Below are positions 19,425 to 28,903 of a stretch of 64,000 nt of DNA, in pieces. Every line of letters begins with the position of its first letter. Positions within the stretch are counted from its first letter, which is position 1. A model generated the notes under the pieces. The model saw only the letters and a list, made by a program, of their open reading frames with translations, made no database searches and was not told the DNA's origin. Position numbers and translations under genes: made by a program. Origin of the DNA: Hyphomicrobiaceae bacterium (GTDB lineage Bacteria > Pseudomonadota > Alphaproteobacteria > Rhizobiales > Methyloligellaceae); assembly GCA_028066055.1 (NCBI GenBank), contig JALCBY010000008.1:62001-126000 (forward strand), given 5' to 3'.

Positions 19425-20558
19425 ATGCGACGCAGGATAATTTTTCCCGCCATGGTTGCAGCATGCCTGGGGATGCTGACCGGATGCGGTGATGGTGACA
19501 AGACGGCAGCGCCAGCCAACCAGCCGGCTCCCGGCGTTGAAACCACTCCCGTCGTATCCAAACCGATTGCGTCAACACTCGAATTCGTCGGTCAGACAGA
19601 GGCGATTCAGTCGGTTGATCTGCGTGCGCGGGTCACGGGTTTTCTCCTGGAGGAGAAATTTGAAGAGGGCTCGGAGATCAAGAAAGGCGACGTGCTTTTC
19701 GTCATTGATCCGGCCGAGTTCGATGCGAACAAGGATGCCGCAGCCGCCAAAGTCGCCGGCGTCGAAGCAACGATCCAGGAAACGGAGCTTCAACTTGCGC
19801 GTTATCGCGAATTGCGCGACCGCGGCACCGCGAGCGAGGCGAAGCTCGATGAGGCCAAGGCCCAAGCCGGTCGGGCGCGCGCTGATCTCGCGGCCGCGAA
19901 GGCAGAGCTGGACAAAGCTGAACTCGACGTCGGCTACACAAAGATCACCGCACCGATCAAGGGCCGCATCGGCAAGAGTTCGGTTGACGTCGGCAATCTG
20001 ATCGGTCCCGACAGTGGCGTTCTGGCAACCATCAATGAGCTGGACCCCATACGCGTCACTTTTCCGGTCTCGGAGCGGGAGTTCCTGAACTACAAGGAAG
20101 CGCAGAAAAAAGGCGAAGCCGAAGAATACACGCCGAAAATCAAACTCGCCAACGACCAGATGTATCAGCATGACGGCAAGTTCGAGTTCATCGACAATCG
20201 CGTCGATCCGACCACCGGCACGATCAGGCTGTATCTCGATTTTCCGAACCCGGATGGCTTTCTGCTCCCGGGTCAGTTCGTGAACGTAAACCTGGTAAGC
20301 TCTGACCCTGAGGACCAACTTGTCGTTCCGCAAGCGGCCGTCCAGGAAAACCAGACCGGACCCTTCGTTCTTGTTGTCGACAAGGATGACAAGGTGGTGT
20401 TGCGCCCCATCAAAACCGGCCAGCGCAACGGCGCGGACATAGCAGTGCTTGAAGGTTTGAATGAAGGCGAGAGCATAATCGTTGCCGGAATTCAGAAAGT
20501 CCGTCCCGGCATGAAGGTCGATCCGGTTTCGCAAAAATCAGCATCAGCGCAGAATTAA
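19425..20558 (+). CDS. RND efflux periplasmic adaptor subunit (lipoprotein)
   Basis: A 377-residue membrane-fusion protein that links an inner-membrane RND pump to an outer-membrane channel. The N-terminus has a lipobox (LTGC, Cys21). The domain order is typical: beta-barrel and lipoyl half-motif (VDLRARVTGFL, then KKGDVLFVIDP), an alpha-helical hairpin (about 100-165), the second lipoyl half (ITAPIKGRIGKS), and the C-terminal barrel and membrane-proximal domain with DPTTGTIRLYLDFPNP. A GAGGAGC ribosome-binding site precedes the ATG. The stop codon abuts the start of the pump gene, so they form one operon. No outer-membrane TolC-type gene lies nearby. Confidence 0.95.
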   Translation: MRRRIIFPAMVAACLGMLTGCGDGDKTAAPANQPAPGVETTPVVSKPIASTLEFVGQTEAIQSVDLRARVTGFLLEEKFEEGSEIKKGDVLFVIDPAEFDANKDAAAAKVAGVEATIQETELQLARYRELRDRGTASEAKLDEAKAQAGRARADLAAAKAELDKAELDVGYTKITAPIKGRIGKSSVDVGNLIGPDSGVLATINELDPIRVTFPVSEREFLNYKEAQKKGEAEEYTPKIKLANDQMYQHDGKFEFIDNRVDPTTGTIRLYLDFPNPDGFLLPGQFVNVNLVSSDPEDQLVVPQAAVQENQTGPFVLVVDKDDKVVLRPIKTGQRNGADIAVLEGLNEGESIIVAGIQKVRPGMKVDPVSQKSASAQN

Positions 20559-23500
20559 ATGCTGAGCGCGTTTTTCATCGACCGGCCCAAATTCGCATTC
20601 GTCATTGCGATCGTCACCGTTCTTGCGGGCGCGCTGGCCATCGCCGCCCTGCCAATTGCCGAATATCCCGAACTCACGCCGCCGCAGGTTCAGGTTACTG
20701 CCAAATATCCCGGCGCCAACGCGCAGGTCGTGGAAGAGACCGTTGCCGCCGTCGTCGAGGCGGAAGTCAACGGCGTGGAGGACATGATCTACATGTCTTC
20801 CAAGAGCGCCAACGACGGCAGCTATACGCTCACGGTGACATTCGAAGTTGGCACTGACGGGGATATCGCGCAGGTCAACGTGCAAAACCGTGTCTCCCTC
20901 GCCACGCCCAAGCTGCCCGAGGAAGTGACGCGGCAAGGCCTGACGGTGAAGAAGCAGTCGACCAGCATGCTGATGGTGGTGGCGATGTTCTCGCCGGAAG
21001 GCACTTACGACGACATCTTCCTGTCCAACTATGCCAGCATCAATGTGCGCGACACCCTTGCCCGCGTGCCCGGCGTCGCGAGCGTCGATATTCTCGGCGC
21101 ACGCGATTACTCGATGCGGATCTGGCTGCAGCCCGACCGCATGACCAGCCTTGGCCTCACTGCAAGTGATGTCATCAATGCCATCCGCGATCAGAACGTG
21201 CAGGTCTCGGCCGGCAGCATCGGTCAGGCTCCCTCACCGGCGAACCAGCAGTTTCAATATACGCTGCAGGCGAAGGGCCGGCTCGCAGACGTCAAGGAAT
21301 TCGAGAATATCGTCATAAAGGCGAACCCCGACGGTTCCCTGATCAGGGTTGGCGACGTCTCGCGGATCGAGCTCGGTTCGGAGACCTATGGCTGGTTCGG
21401 CAAGCTGAACGGCAAGCCGGCGGCTCTGCTGGCAATCTATCAGCTGCCCGACGCCAATGCGCTTGATCTCGCAACCAATATTCGCGCCGCCATGGAGCGC
21501 CTGTCAGAGCGGTTTCCCGACGACCTGACATACGAAGTGACTTACGACACGACACTCTATGTGCAGACGTCGATCAAGGAAGTGCTGATCACGCTGTTCC
21601 AGGCTCTGGCCCTGGTCATTCTGGTCGTGTTCATCTTCCTGCAGGACTGGCGTTCGACCCTGATTCCCGCAATTGCGATCCCGGTATCCCTGATTGGAAC
21701 CTTCGCCGCCCTGCTGGCGATGGGCTTCACCATCAATACGGTCAGCCTGTTCGGGCTCATTCTGGCAATTGGCGTGGTTGTGGATGATGCGATTGTGGTG
21801 GTTGAGAATGTTCAGCGTCACATGGCAGACGGACTGGAACCGCGCGAGGCCACCCGTGTCGCCATGCAGGAGGTGACAGCTCCCGTTATCGCGACCACGC
21901 TGGTGCTCCTTGCCGTCTTCATTCCCGTGGCATTTACACCCGGCCTGACGGGGAGATTGTTTGAACAGTTCGCTGCCACGATTGCCGTGGCGGTCTCGCT
22001 CTCTTCGATCAATGCCCTGACGCTCAGCCCCGCTCTTTGTGCAAGCATATTGAGACCGCCGAAGCAGATTAAGCGTGGTCCGCTCGCCTGGTTCGAAAAA
22101 ATCCTGGACAAGAGCCGTGAGGGATACATGTGGCTCGTCCGGCGGCTGGTTCGCCTGTTGACGATCAGCATGGCGGGATTCGCCGTGCTTGCGGTGGCGA
22201 CGGGCTGGCTCGGCACCAAGCTTCCGACCGGTTTTGTGCCGCCGGAAGATCGCGGCGCGTTCTTCGTCGACATTCGTTTGCCCGACGGCGCCGCGCTGCC
22301 GCGCACGGCGGCGGTGGTCGATCAGGCGGAAAAAATCCTCCTGGATACGCCGGGCATCGCCAATGTGGCGGCGATCACCGGTTATTCGATCCTCGGCGGT
22401 TCGGTCATTCCCAACGGCGGGTTGCTGATTGCCGTTTTGGACCCATGGGATGAGCGCGATACGCCCGAGTTGCGCCTGAACGCCGTCCTCGGGACCGTTA
22501 CGCCGAAGCTGCTCGCCATCCCGACGGCGACAATCATCCCCTTCAACATTCCACCGATCCCAGGACTGGGCACGACCGGCGGTTTCGAGTTTGTTCTTCA
22601 GGACACACGCGGGCGGGCGCCGACCGAACTTGCATCCGCCCTCGGCGGGCTGATCATCGCCGCCAACAGCCAACCGCAGGTCTCCAATGCCTTCAGCACC
22701 TTCCGCGCGAACGCGCCGCAACTGTTCATCGATGTGAACCGCCAGCTGGCAAAGACCAAAGGTGTCGATATTGGCGAGATCTTTCAGGTGCTGAGCGCCA
22801 ATTTCGGCTCCTATTACGTCAATGACTTCAACAAGTTCGGCCGGGTTTACAGGGTCTATGTGCAAGCCGAAGGTGATCGCCGGGCGACACCGTCGGACAT
22901 CGGAAAGATTTATGTCCGCAACCGTGACGGTGAAATGATTCCGATGCAGAGCTTCGTCACCGTCAAACCCATCCAGGGACCGGAAAGCATCGAACGTTAC
23001 AATCTGTTCCGCTCGGCTGTTGTTAACGGCGGGCCCGCCCCCGGTTACGCGTCCGGCCAGGCGATCGAGGCGATGGAAACACTCGGCAGAACGTCGTTAC
23101 CAGACGGCTACACCTACGAGTGGACCGGCATGGCGCTCGAAGAGATCAAGGCGGCGGAAGCGGGATCCTTCGTCTTCGTGCTCTCCATCGTCTTCGCTTA
23201 TCTGTTCCTCGTTGCCCAGTATGAGAGCTGGACGATTCCCTTCCCCGTCATGCTGTCCGTTACTTTCGCGATGTTCGGCGCGCTTGGGTTGCTGCTGACC
23301 GCCGGACTGGCGCTCAACGTCTATGCGCAGGTGGGGCTCGTTCTGTTGATTGGGCTGGCGGCGAAGAATGCGATTCTGATCGTCGAGTTTGCCAAACAGC
23401 TGCGCGAGGAAGGTAACGATATCCTGTCGTCGGCTGAAGATGCAGCACGGTTGCGCTTCCGTGCGGTTCTCATGACGGCCTTGTCGTTCATTCTCGGTGT

Positions 23501-23711
23501 CGCACCGCTGGTGCTGGCAACAGGCGCCGGGGCGGCGAGCCGGGTCTCCGTCGGCATGACCGTTTTCGGCGGCATGCTGGCTGCAACCATATTCGGCGTC
23601 GTGTTTATCCCGGTTCTGTATGTGGTCTTCCAATCGCTCCGTGAGCGTGTGAAAGGCACAGGAGAAGCAGTTCCGCCCGCAGGCAAGACAGCGGCTGCAA
23701 AGAAATCCTGA
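20559..23711 (+). CDS. RND efflux transporter, HAE1 (AcrB/MexB-like)
   Basis: The 1050-residue proton-driven multidrug pump has twelve membrane helices and two large periplasmic loops. TM4 carries the paired acidic residues needed for proton transfer (Asp409-Asp410 in [12 protein letters not shown]). The N-terminus [15 protein letters not shown] and the porter-domain start [16 protein letters not shown] are classic HAE1. The ATG follows the adaptor TAA directly. Substrates cannot be predicted. Dedicated regulators are not adjacent; the divergent neighbour is hisS. Confidence 0.96.
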   Translation: MLSAFFIDRPKFAFVIAIVTVLAGALAIAALPIAEYPELTPPQVQVTAKYPGANAQVVEETVAAVVEAEVNGVEDMIYMSSKSANDGSYTLTVTFEVGTDGDIAQVNVQNRVSLATPKLPEEVTRQGLTVKKQSTSMLMVVAMFSPEGTYDDIFLSNYASINVRDTLARVPGVASVDILGARDYSMRIWLQPDRMTSLGLTASDVINAIRDQNVQVSAGSIGQAPSPANQQFQYTLQAKGRLADVKEFENIVIKANPDGSLIRVGDVSRIELGSETYGWFGKLNGKPAALLAIYQLPDANALDLATNIRAAMERLSERFPDDLTYEVTYDTTLYVQTSIKEVLITLFQALALVILVVFIFLQDWRSTLIPAIAIPVSLIGTFAALLAMGFTINTVSLFGLILAIGVVVDDAIVVVENVQRHMADGLEPREATRVAMQEVTAPVIATTLVLLAVFIPVAFTPGLTGRLFEQFAATIAVAVSLSSINALTLSPALCASILRPPKQIKRGPLAWFEKILDKSREGYMWLVRRLVRLLTISMAGFAVLAVATGWLGTKLPTGFVPPEDRGAFFVDIRLPDGAALPRTAAVVDQAEKILLDTPGIANVAAITGYSILGGSVIPNGGLLIAVLDPWDERDTPELRLNAVLGTVTPKLLAIPTATIIPFNIPPIPGLGTTGGFEFVLQDTRGRAPTELASALGGLIIAANSQPQVSNAFSTFRANAPQLFIDVNRQLAKTKGVDIGEIFQVLSANFGSYYVNDFNKFGRVYRVYVQAEGDRRATPSDIGKIYVRNRDGEMIPMQSFVTVKPIQGPESIERYNLFRSAVVNGGPAPGYASGQAIEAMETLGRTSLPDGYTYEWTGMALEEIKAAEAGSFVFVLSIVFAYLFLVAQYESWTIPFPVMLSVTFAMFGALGLLLTAGLALNVYAQVGLVLLIGLAAKNAILIVEFAKQLREEGNDILSSAEDAARLRFRAVLMTALSFILGVAPLVLATGAGAASRVSVGMTVFGGMLAATIFGVVFIPVLYVVFQSLRERVKGTGEAVPPAGKTAAAKKS

Positions 23712-23745
23712 GCGCTCCAGTTACGGGGCCGGGTCCGGTTTTCGA

Positions 23746-24525
23746 CTAGTCGAACAGCGCGTCGATATCGTCCTGGGAAGCGATGTTCGCGTCATCCTCA
23801 AGAGCCGGACCATTGAGCAGGGCTTCGTCCTCGTCGCGCGTGCAGGACTCTTCAAGCTCGATATTCTTGAAGCTTTCCAGCCCGCCCCAGATTTCCATCA
23901 TCCTGTCGACCCGTTCCTCAATGAACGAAAAGGCCGTTACGACCTTGCTGATACGCTGGCCGGTGAGGTCCTGGAAATTGCAGGCTTCGAAAATCTTGAC
24001 GACCTGGTCCTGAATGTCGGACGCGGAGTTTCTGTTGCGGTCCTGGCGGAGCGCGGCCACAAGGTCTCCCGCATCGTTGTCGATCTGCTCCGCCGCCTGG
24101 AGAATATTCTCCGTTGCCTGTTCGGTACCGTCGACGATCGCCGAAAGTTCGTTGGTCATGCGCGAGATTTCGACGCCCTGATACTCGCCACGATGCAGAG
24201 TCGCGATTTCCTGTTTGGTGCGTGCAATCGCTTCGTGGATTTCCTGCAGTTCGTCCTTGATCTTCTGGGCCTCGCGCAGATCGCGCTGGCAACTTTCGAT
24301 CACCTGCTCGGTAATCGCCGGATCCGACTCACCGGTTTGTTCAGCCGCCGGGTTTGACAGCTTTGCATTGATCTCGGCAAGCGCATCCATGACCTGCTGG
24401 TGACGAGCCTGCGCATACTCGTCGGAACCACCGGATTCCTTCTCGGGAACGATATACGGTTTTTGTGCGGCGTCCTGACCCGTCGTCCGCTCGATACGGA
24501 AGATTTTTTTATTCGCTGAACGCAT
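23746..24525 (-). CDS. Second CheZ-like protein phosphatase
   Basis: A 259-residue helical protein with the CheZ catalytic segment FEACNFQDLTGQRI (179-192; Gln185 is the likely catalytic residue) and a C-terminal tail ASQDDIDALFD. Both match the CheZ-like protein at 7772-8407, including the LNGPA stretch ahead of the tail. The N-terminal 60 residues are unlike that paralogue. I start it at the ATG at 24525 (MRSANKK); a longer frame to 24612 is open but adds a hydrophobic stretch that I judge to be read-through of the upstream region. It converges on the RND operon. No chemotaxis gene is adjacent, so its CheY partner may be elsewhere, possibly the regulator at 7305. Confidence 0.85.
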   Translation of the reverse strand: MRSANKKIFRIERTTGQDAAQKPYIVPEKESGGSDEYAQARHQQVMDALAEINAKLSNPAAEQTGESDPAITEQVIESCQRDLREAQKIKDELQEIHEAIARTKQEIATLHRGEYQGVEISRMTNELSAIVDGTEQATENILQAAEQIDNDAGDLVAALRQDRNRNSASDIQDQVVKIFEACNFQDLTGQRISKVVTAFSFIEERVDRMMEIWGGLESFKNIELEESCTRDEDEALLNGPALEDDANIASQDDIDALFD

Positions 24526-24595
24526 TACCCACCCCACGCATATGACAACCAGAGATTGCAATACAATCCCTAACAATGTGTTCACCCGCGCAGCG

Positions 24596-24625
24596 TCACA
24601 CGCGCGCACCAAGGCGCGCGTGTGA
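24596..24625. terminator. Strong hairpin downstream of aceB
   Basis: Perfect 12-bp stem (TCACACGCGCGC / GCGCGCGTGTGA) with a six-base loop, about 30 bp beyond the aceB stop and before the cheZ-like gene. There is no T tract on either strand, so termination would be imperfect or Rho-assisted. Confidence 0.5.
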
Positions 24626-24656
24626 CGGTTGGAGGTTCTGAAAAGGTCTTCCGATT

Positions 24657-26255
24657 CTATTCGGAAAGCAGCCGATAGGCAGGCAATGTGAGGAACGGTG
24701 CAAGCTCGGGAGCTTCCGACAGGGATTTGAAGATTTCAATCGCTTCCGGAAACCGCCCCTTATCGTACACATCAGCGCCGAGCGCATTGCGCAGCTTGGC
24801 CATTTCGTCGGCCAACAGTCCGTCGACAAGCTCCACGGTGACTTCCCGGCCATCTTCCAGCGTCGCACCATGTTTCTGCCATTGCCAGATCTGCGTGCGC
24901 GAAATCTCGGCGGTGGCAGCATCTTCCATGAGGTTATAGAGCGGCACGGCTCCATTCCCCCGCAACCATGCCTCGATATACTGCACGCCAACCCGGATAT
25001 TGGTGCGCAAACCCTCCTCGGTTCGCGTCCCTTCATGGATTTGGAGCAGATCGGTCTGACTTACGGGCGTCGTGTCAGGGATCACGTCCACCTGGTTGTC
25101 GCCTTTCATCAGCCGTTCGAAGACCTGGCGCGCAACGGGCACCAGGTCGGGATGCGCAACCCAACTGCCGTCGCACCCCTCGCGCACTTCGCGTTCCTTG
25201 TCCTTCTGAACCGCCGCCATGGCCTTTTCGTTGACTTCGGGCTCGCGGCGGTTGGGAATTTGTGCCGCCATGCCGCCCATCGCGAAAGCACCGCGCTTGT
25301 GACAGGTCTGCACGAGAAGGCGCGCGTAGGCCCCCAGAAAGGCCTTACCCATGACTACCTGCTGACGATCGGGCAGCGTGTATTCCGGCTTGTTCCGCAA
25401 AACCTTGATAAAGGAGAAGATGTAGTCCCACCGTCCGACGTTCAAACCGACGATGTGGTCCCGCATGACATACAGGATCTCGTCCATTTCGAATGCTGCG
25501 GGAAGTGTTTCAATCAGGACCGTCGCCTTGATCGTGCCGACCGGAATTCCGAAAGCTTCCTGGGCGAAGACGAACACATCGTTCCAGAGCTTCGCTTCCT
25601 GATGGCTCTCGAGTTTCGGCAGGTAGAAATACGGTGCCGACCCCTTGTCGATTATCCGTTTCGCGTTGTGGAAGAAGTAAAGACCGAAGTCTACAAATGC
25701 GCCGGCGACAGGTTCACCGTCCAGCAGGATATGTGCTTCCGGCAGGTGCCATCCACGGGGCCGCACCAGCAGCATGGCCGGGTCGGACCCCACCTCGTAG
25801 CTCTTGCCTGATTTCGGATCGGTAAAGGTCAGCTCATCCTGCCAATAGTCCAGCAGCGCGATCTGGCCTTCGACGATGTTCTCCCACGTCGGCGCGAGTG
25901 CATCTTCGAAATCGGTCATAAAGACGTCGGCGCCGGAATTCAAAGCATTGATGACCATCTTGCGTTCGGTGGGTCCGGTGAGTTCGACCCATCGCTTCTG
26001 CAGATCGTCGGGAATACCTGCAACCTTCCAGTCGCTCTGGCGGATTTCCGCGGTATCGGGCAGAAAATCGGGAAGCCCGCCGGCATCCCACGCATTCTGG
26101 CGGTCTGCTCGGGTCTTCAGAAGCTCACGCCGCGTTCCATCGAATTTCCGTGCGATATCGGCAACGAACTGGAGTGCGTCGTCCGTTAGTACGCGCTCGT
26201 AGCCGGGCTTCATGGCACCAGCAGTTTTCATATCTTCCGGCGACCTGGTCGCCAT
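24657..26255 (-). CDS. aceB: Malate synthase A
   Basis: Condenses glyoxylate with acetyl-CoA to malate. The family signature is present as RDHIVGLNVGRWDYIFS, with the catalytic-acid region FMTDFEDALAPTWEN upstream and the C-terminal plug segment VEGVQYIEAWLRGNGAVPL-like (here RVGVQYIEAWLRG). The length (532 residues from the ATG at 26255) is that of isoform A; isoform G is over 700. A GTG at 26276 would overlap the end of glcF and is an alternative start. It follows glcF by 10 bp in an apparent glcD-glcE-glcF-aceB operon, so it should consume glyoxylate made by glycolate oxidase. E. coli has the G isoform (glcB) in its glc operon, so use of isoform A here is a notable substitution. Confidence 0.96.
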   Translation of the reverse strand: MATRSPEDMKTAGAMKPGYERVLTDDALQFVADIARKFDGTRRELLKTRADRQNAWDAGGLPDFLPDTAEIRQSDWKVAGIPDDLQKRWVELTGPTERKMVINALNSGADVFMTDFEDALAPTWENIVEGQIALLDYWQDELTFTDPKSGKSYEVGSDPAMLLVRPRGWHLPEAHILLDGEPVAGAFVDFGLYFFHNAKRIIDKGSAPYFYLPKLESHQEAKLWNDVFVFAQEAFGIPVGTIKATVLIETLPAAFEMDEILYVMRDHIVGLNVGRWDYIFSFIKVLRNKPEYTLPDRQQVVMGKAFLGAYARLLVQTCHKRGAFAMGGMAAQIPNRREPEVNEKAMAAVQKDKEREVREGCDGSWVAHPDLVPVARQVFERLMKGDNQVDVIPDTTPVSQTDLLQIHEGTRTEEGLRTNIRVGVQYIEAWLRGNGAVPLYNLMEDAATAEISRTQIWQWQKHGATLEDGREVTVELVDGLLADEMAKLRNALGADVYDKGRFPEAIEIFKSLSEAPELAPFLTLPAYRLLSE

Positions 26256-26265
26256 TTCGCTTGTC

Positions 26266-27657
26266 TCAAATGTCACTGTTTTCGCTCGTCCCTGTCAGTT
26301 CGACTTCATGTTCCTGACGTTCCTCCAGCAGACTTCTTACGGTCTTTACGCGGCCTTCGAGAGACCGCAGCACTTCCGGACATGGACCACCAAGAGCCCA
26401 ATCCAGGAGTTCTACGGTGTGTACGATGGGAATTTGGCTTGCACCATGAAGTTGGGTGATGCAACCAATGTTACCTGCCGCGACGATATCCGGTTTGACG
26501 CTCTCGATATTCCAAATCTTCCGCTCTTGCAACTCCTGCGCGAGCTCCGGCTGCAGAATGTTGTATGTCCCTGCGGAACCACAGCAGATATGGCCTTCCG
26601 GCACGTCGACAACGCTAAAGCCGGCCTGCTCGAGCAAGAACCGGGGCTCCGCAGTGATACGCTGGCCATGCTGCATCGAGCAGGCGGAATGATAGGCCAC
26701 CTTCAGATCGGACCACCGCTCGGGTGCCCGCATGCCCAGATCGGACATGAATTCGGTGATATCTTTGGTCATCGCCGAGAACTCTTCGGCGCGCTCGCGA
26801 TACCCTTCGTCGCGGGCAAGAAGGTGACCATAGTCCTTGACCATCGTCCCGCAGCCCGAGGCATTGATGAGTATGGCGTCCAGCGGGTCCTTGCGCATCA
26901 GCGCCGACCAGGCATCGACGTTCCGGCGTGCGGCATCGACGGCTTGCGCCTCGTGTCCCATGTGATGAACAAGCGCGCCGCAACACCCCTGATCCGGCGC
27001 GACAACGACCTCCACCCCATGGCGGTTGAGAAGACGGATCGTCGCCTCGTTGATGGAAGGCCGCAAGGGTTGCTGCGCACAACCGGTCAAAAGAGCGACG
27101 CGCTTCCTGCGCACCCCTTCAGCGGGAAATGTTCCCGGCTCGACAGGCGTGCCAACACGCCCCGCCCGGCCCGACAGATCCAGCATCGCGCTGAGCTCTT
27201 TCAGTCCGATCAGTCGAAAGAGCTTCCTGAAAGGCCGCCCCAACGCGGCAGCGCGCAGGGCCAGGCCGAAGCGCTTCGGATCGGGCACCACGGCCATAAG
27301 CATCTTACGAATGAGGCGGTCCTTGATAGACCGTTTGTGCGTCTCTTCGATGTGGGCGCGGGCAAGATCGACGAGATGCATGTAGTCGACACCGCTCGGA
27401 CAGGTTGTCATGCAGGACAGACAAGACAGGCACCTGTCGACGTGAAAAGCCACCTCGTCGCTCGCATCGCGGTTACCCTCAAACATGTCCTTGATGAGGT
27501 AGATCCGGCCGCGGGGGCTGTCCCTCTCATCGCCGAGCAGGACGTAGGTGGAACAGGTCGCAGTGCAGAACCCGCAATGCACACAAGTCCGCAGGATCTT
27601 TTCCGCCTCCACCATTCGCGGATTTTGCAACTGTTCTTCGGTGAAGTTTGTCTGCAT
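26266..27657 (-). CDS. glcF: Glycolate oxidase iron-sulfur subunit
   Basis: GlcF carries electrons from the GlcD/GlcE flavoproteins to the respiratory chain at the inner membrane face. Two [4Fe-4S] motifs are seen: Cys25-Cys28-Cys31-Cys35 and Cys76-Cys79-Cys82-Cys86. Two CCG-type (cysteine-rich) domains follow, shown by CCGALVHH and CCGSAGTYNI. The 463-residue length fits GlcF. It lies 5 bp downstream of glcE. Confidence 0.96.
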   Translation of the reverse strand: MQTNFTEEQLQNPRMVEAEKILRTCVHCGFCTATCSTYVLLGDERDSPRGRIYLIKDMFEGNRDASDEVAFHVDRCLSCLSCMTTCPSGVDYMHLVDLARAHIEETHKRSIKDRLIRKMLMAVVPDPKRFGLALRAAALGRPFRKLFRLIGLKELSAMLDLSGRAGRVGTPVEPGTFPAEGVRRKRVALLTGCAQQPLRPSINEATIRLLNRHGVEVVVAPDQGCCGALVHHMGHEAQAVDAARRNVDAWSALMRKDPLDAILINASGCGTMVKDYGHLLARDEGYRERAEEFSAMTKDITEFMSDLGMRAPERWSDLKVAYHSACSMQHGQRITAEPRFLLEQAGFSVVDVPEGHICCGSAGTYNILQPELAQELQERKIWNIESVKPDIVAAGNIGCITQLHGASQIPIVHTVELLDWALGGPCPEVLRSLEGRVKTVRSLLEERQEHEVELTGTSENSDI

Positions 27658-27662
27658 CTCCG

Positions 27663-28883
27663 TCAGATCCCGGCATACATCCGGCCAGGGTTCAAAACGC
27701 CCGCCGGATCGAAACTTTGCTTGAGTTTTCGTGTGAGCGCCGCGACCCCGGAACTCATCGGGTGAAAGACGTCGAGGGACGACCGCAAGGATGCGTCAGC
27801 GCGGATCAACGTGGCGTGACCGCCGGTCTCCGATAGGACGCGACGCACTTCCGTTGCGCCGGCGTCCGCGGTGGGACCGGTCTGGAGCCAGATCAACCCT
27901 CCCGACCAGTCATAGGCCGCACGGCAATCGAGCCGCTTGGAAAGCGCGGAAACGACCTTGGACCCATCGGTCGGCGCGGTCGAGATGCGCCAGACAGGGT
28001 CATCGGAATCCGTCAGAAAACTCAGCGTTCGCATACCATTCCAGAAATCGCCTGACTGCTGATCATCGAGCTCGACAACCTTGCCGAACGCTGTGAGGCT
28101 CTCGGCGAGCCGGTCCGCACGGTAATTCAACGACTCTTCGAAATTTTCAAGCCGCAATGCGGTCACCGCTGCCGGCCTGCGCAGAATCTCGGTATCAAGC
28201 AGCCGGCGGGCATATTCCGCATGCAGATGGGCTGTTCCCGATACTTCGAAAGGCGTACCAAGCGCCCTGCACAAGGCGTCAATCGCAACCTCGTCAGTCA
28301 GGCCAATGAATAACAAGGTGCGTTCCGCCTCCGGCTTGGGCAGCACCTTCATGGTCACTTCGCTCATGACCGACAGTGTTCCCCAGGATCCTGCGATTCC
28401 GCGGCACAAATCATAGCCGGTGACGTTTTTCATGACACGGCCACCTGACTTGATGATTTCGCCGCGGCCCGTCACGGCGCGTATGCCGAGAAGATGGTCG
28501 CGCGCCGATCCCACCTGAATACGCCGGGCGCCGGACAGATTCGCGGCAAAAACGGCCCCGATCGTCGCCTGGTTCTCCTCCTCGCCCAGCATGGGGCCAA
28601 GATCGACCGGTTCGAACGCCAGCTGCTGATTGTTTTTGGCAAGAGCCGCCTCAATGTCCTTCAACGGCGTGCCGGCCCGCGCGGAAAGCACAAGTTCGTT
28701 CGGTTCGTAAAGCGTGACTCCTCTCAACCGCTCGGTCGTAACGGAGGATGCGATCTGCAGGGGACGGCCGACATTTCTTTTCGACCCGGCGCCACACACT
28801 TCAAGAGGTGTCTTGGCTGCGTTTGCTTCGGCAACAACGGCCGCGAGTTCACTTTCGTCCTTAGGACGGATCAAATCGGACAC
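27663..28883 (-). CDS. glcE: Glycolate oxidase FAD-binding subunit
   Basis: GlcE is the shorter FAD-binding partner of GlcD, with a vanillyl-alcohol-oxidase-type fold. The N-terminal FAD domain shows LEVCGAGSKRNVGRP and the conserved GRVMKNVTGYDLCRGIAGSWG-like stretch (GRVMKNVTGYDL). The 406-residue protein starts with GTG (28883), preceded by GAGAGG. It is 20 bp downstream of glcD and 5 bp upstream of glcF. Confidence 0.94.
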   Translation of the reverse strand: MSDLIRPKDESELAAVVAEANAAKTPLEVCGAGSKRNVGRPLQIASSVTTERLRGVTLYEPNELVLSARAGTPLKDIEAALAKNNQQLAFEPVDLGPMLGEEENQATIGAVFAANLSGARRIQVGSARDHLLGIRAVTGRGEIIKSGGRVMKNVTGYDLCRGIAGSWGTLSVMSEVTMKVLPKPEAERTLLFIGLTDEVAIDALCRALGTPFEVSGTAHLHAEYARRLLDTEILRRPAAVTALRLENFEESLNYRADRLAESLTAFGKVVELDDQQSGDFWNGMRTLSFLTDSDDPVWRISTAPTDGSKVVSALSKRLDCRAAYDWSGGLIWLQTGPTADAGATEVRRVLSETGGHATLIRADASLRSSLDVFHPMSSGVAALTRKLKQSFDPAGVLNPGRMYAGI

Positions 28884-28903
28884 AAAAAACAGCCTCTCAC
28901 AAA

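Noticed and set aside
21504..22865. 453-codon minus-strand open frame across the first RND pump
   Set aside because: Antisense shadow of an intact HAE1 pump.
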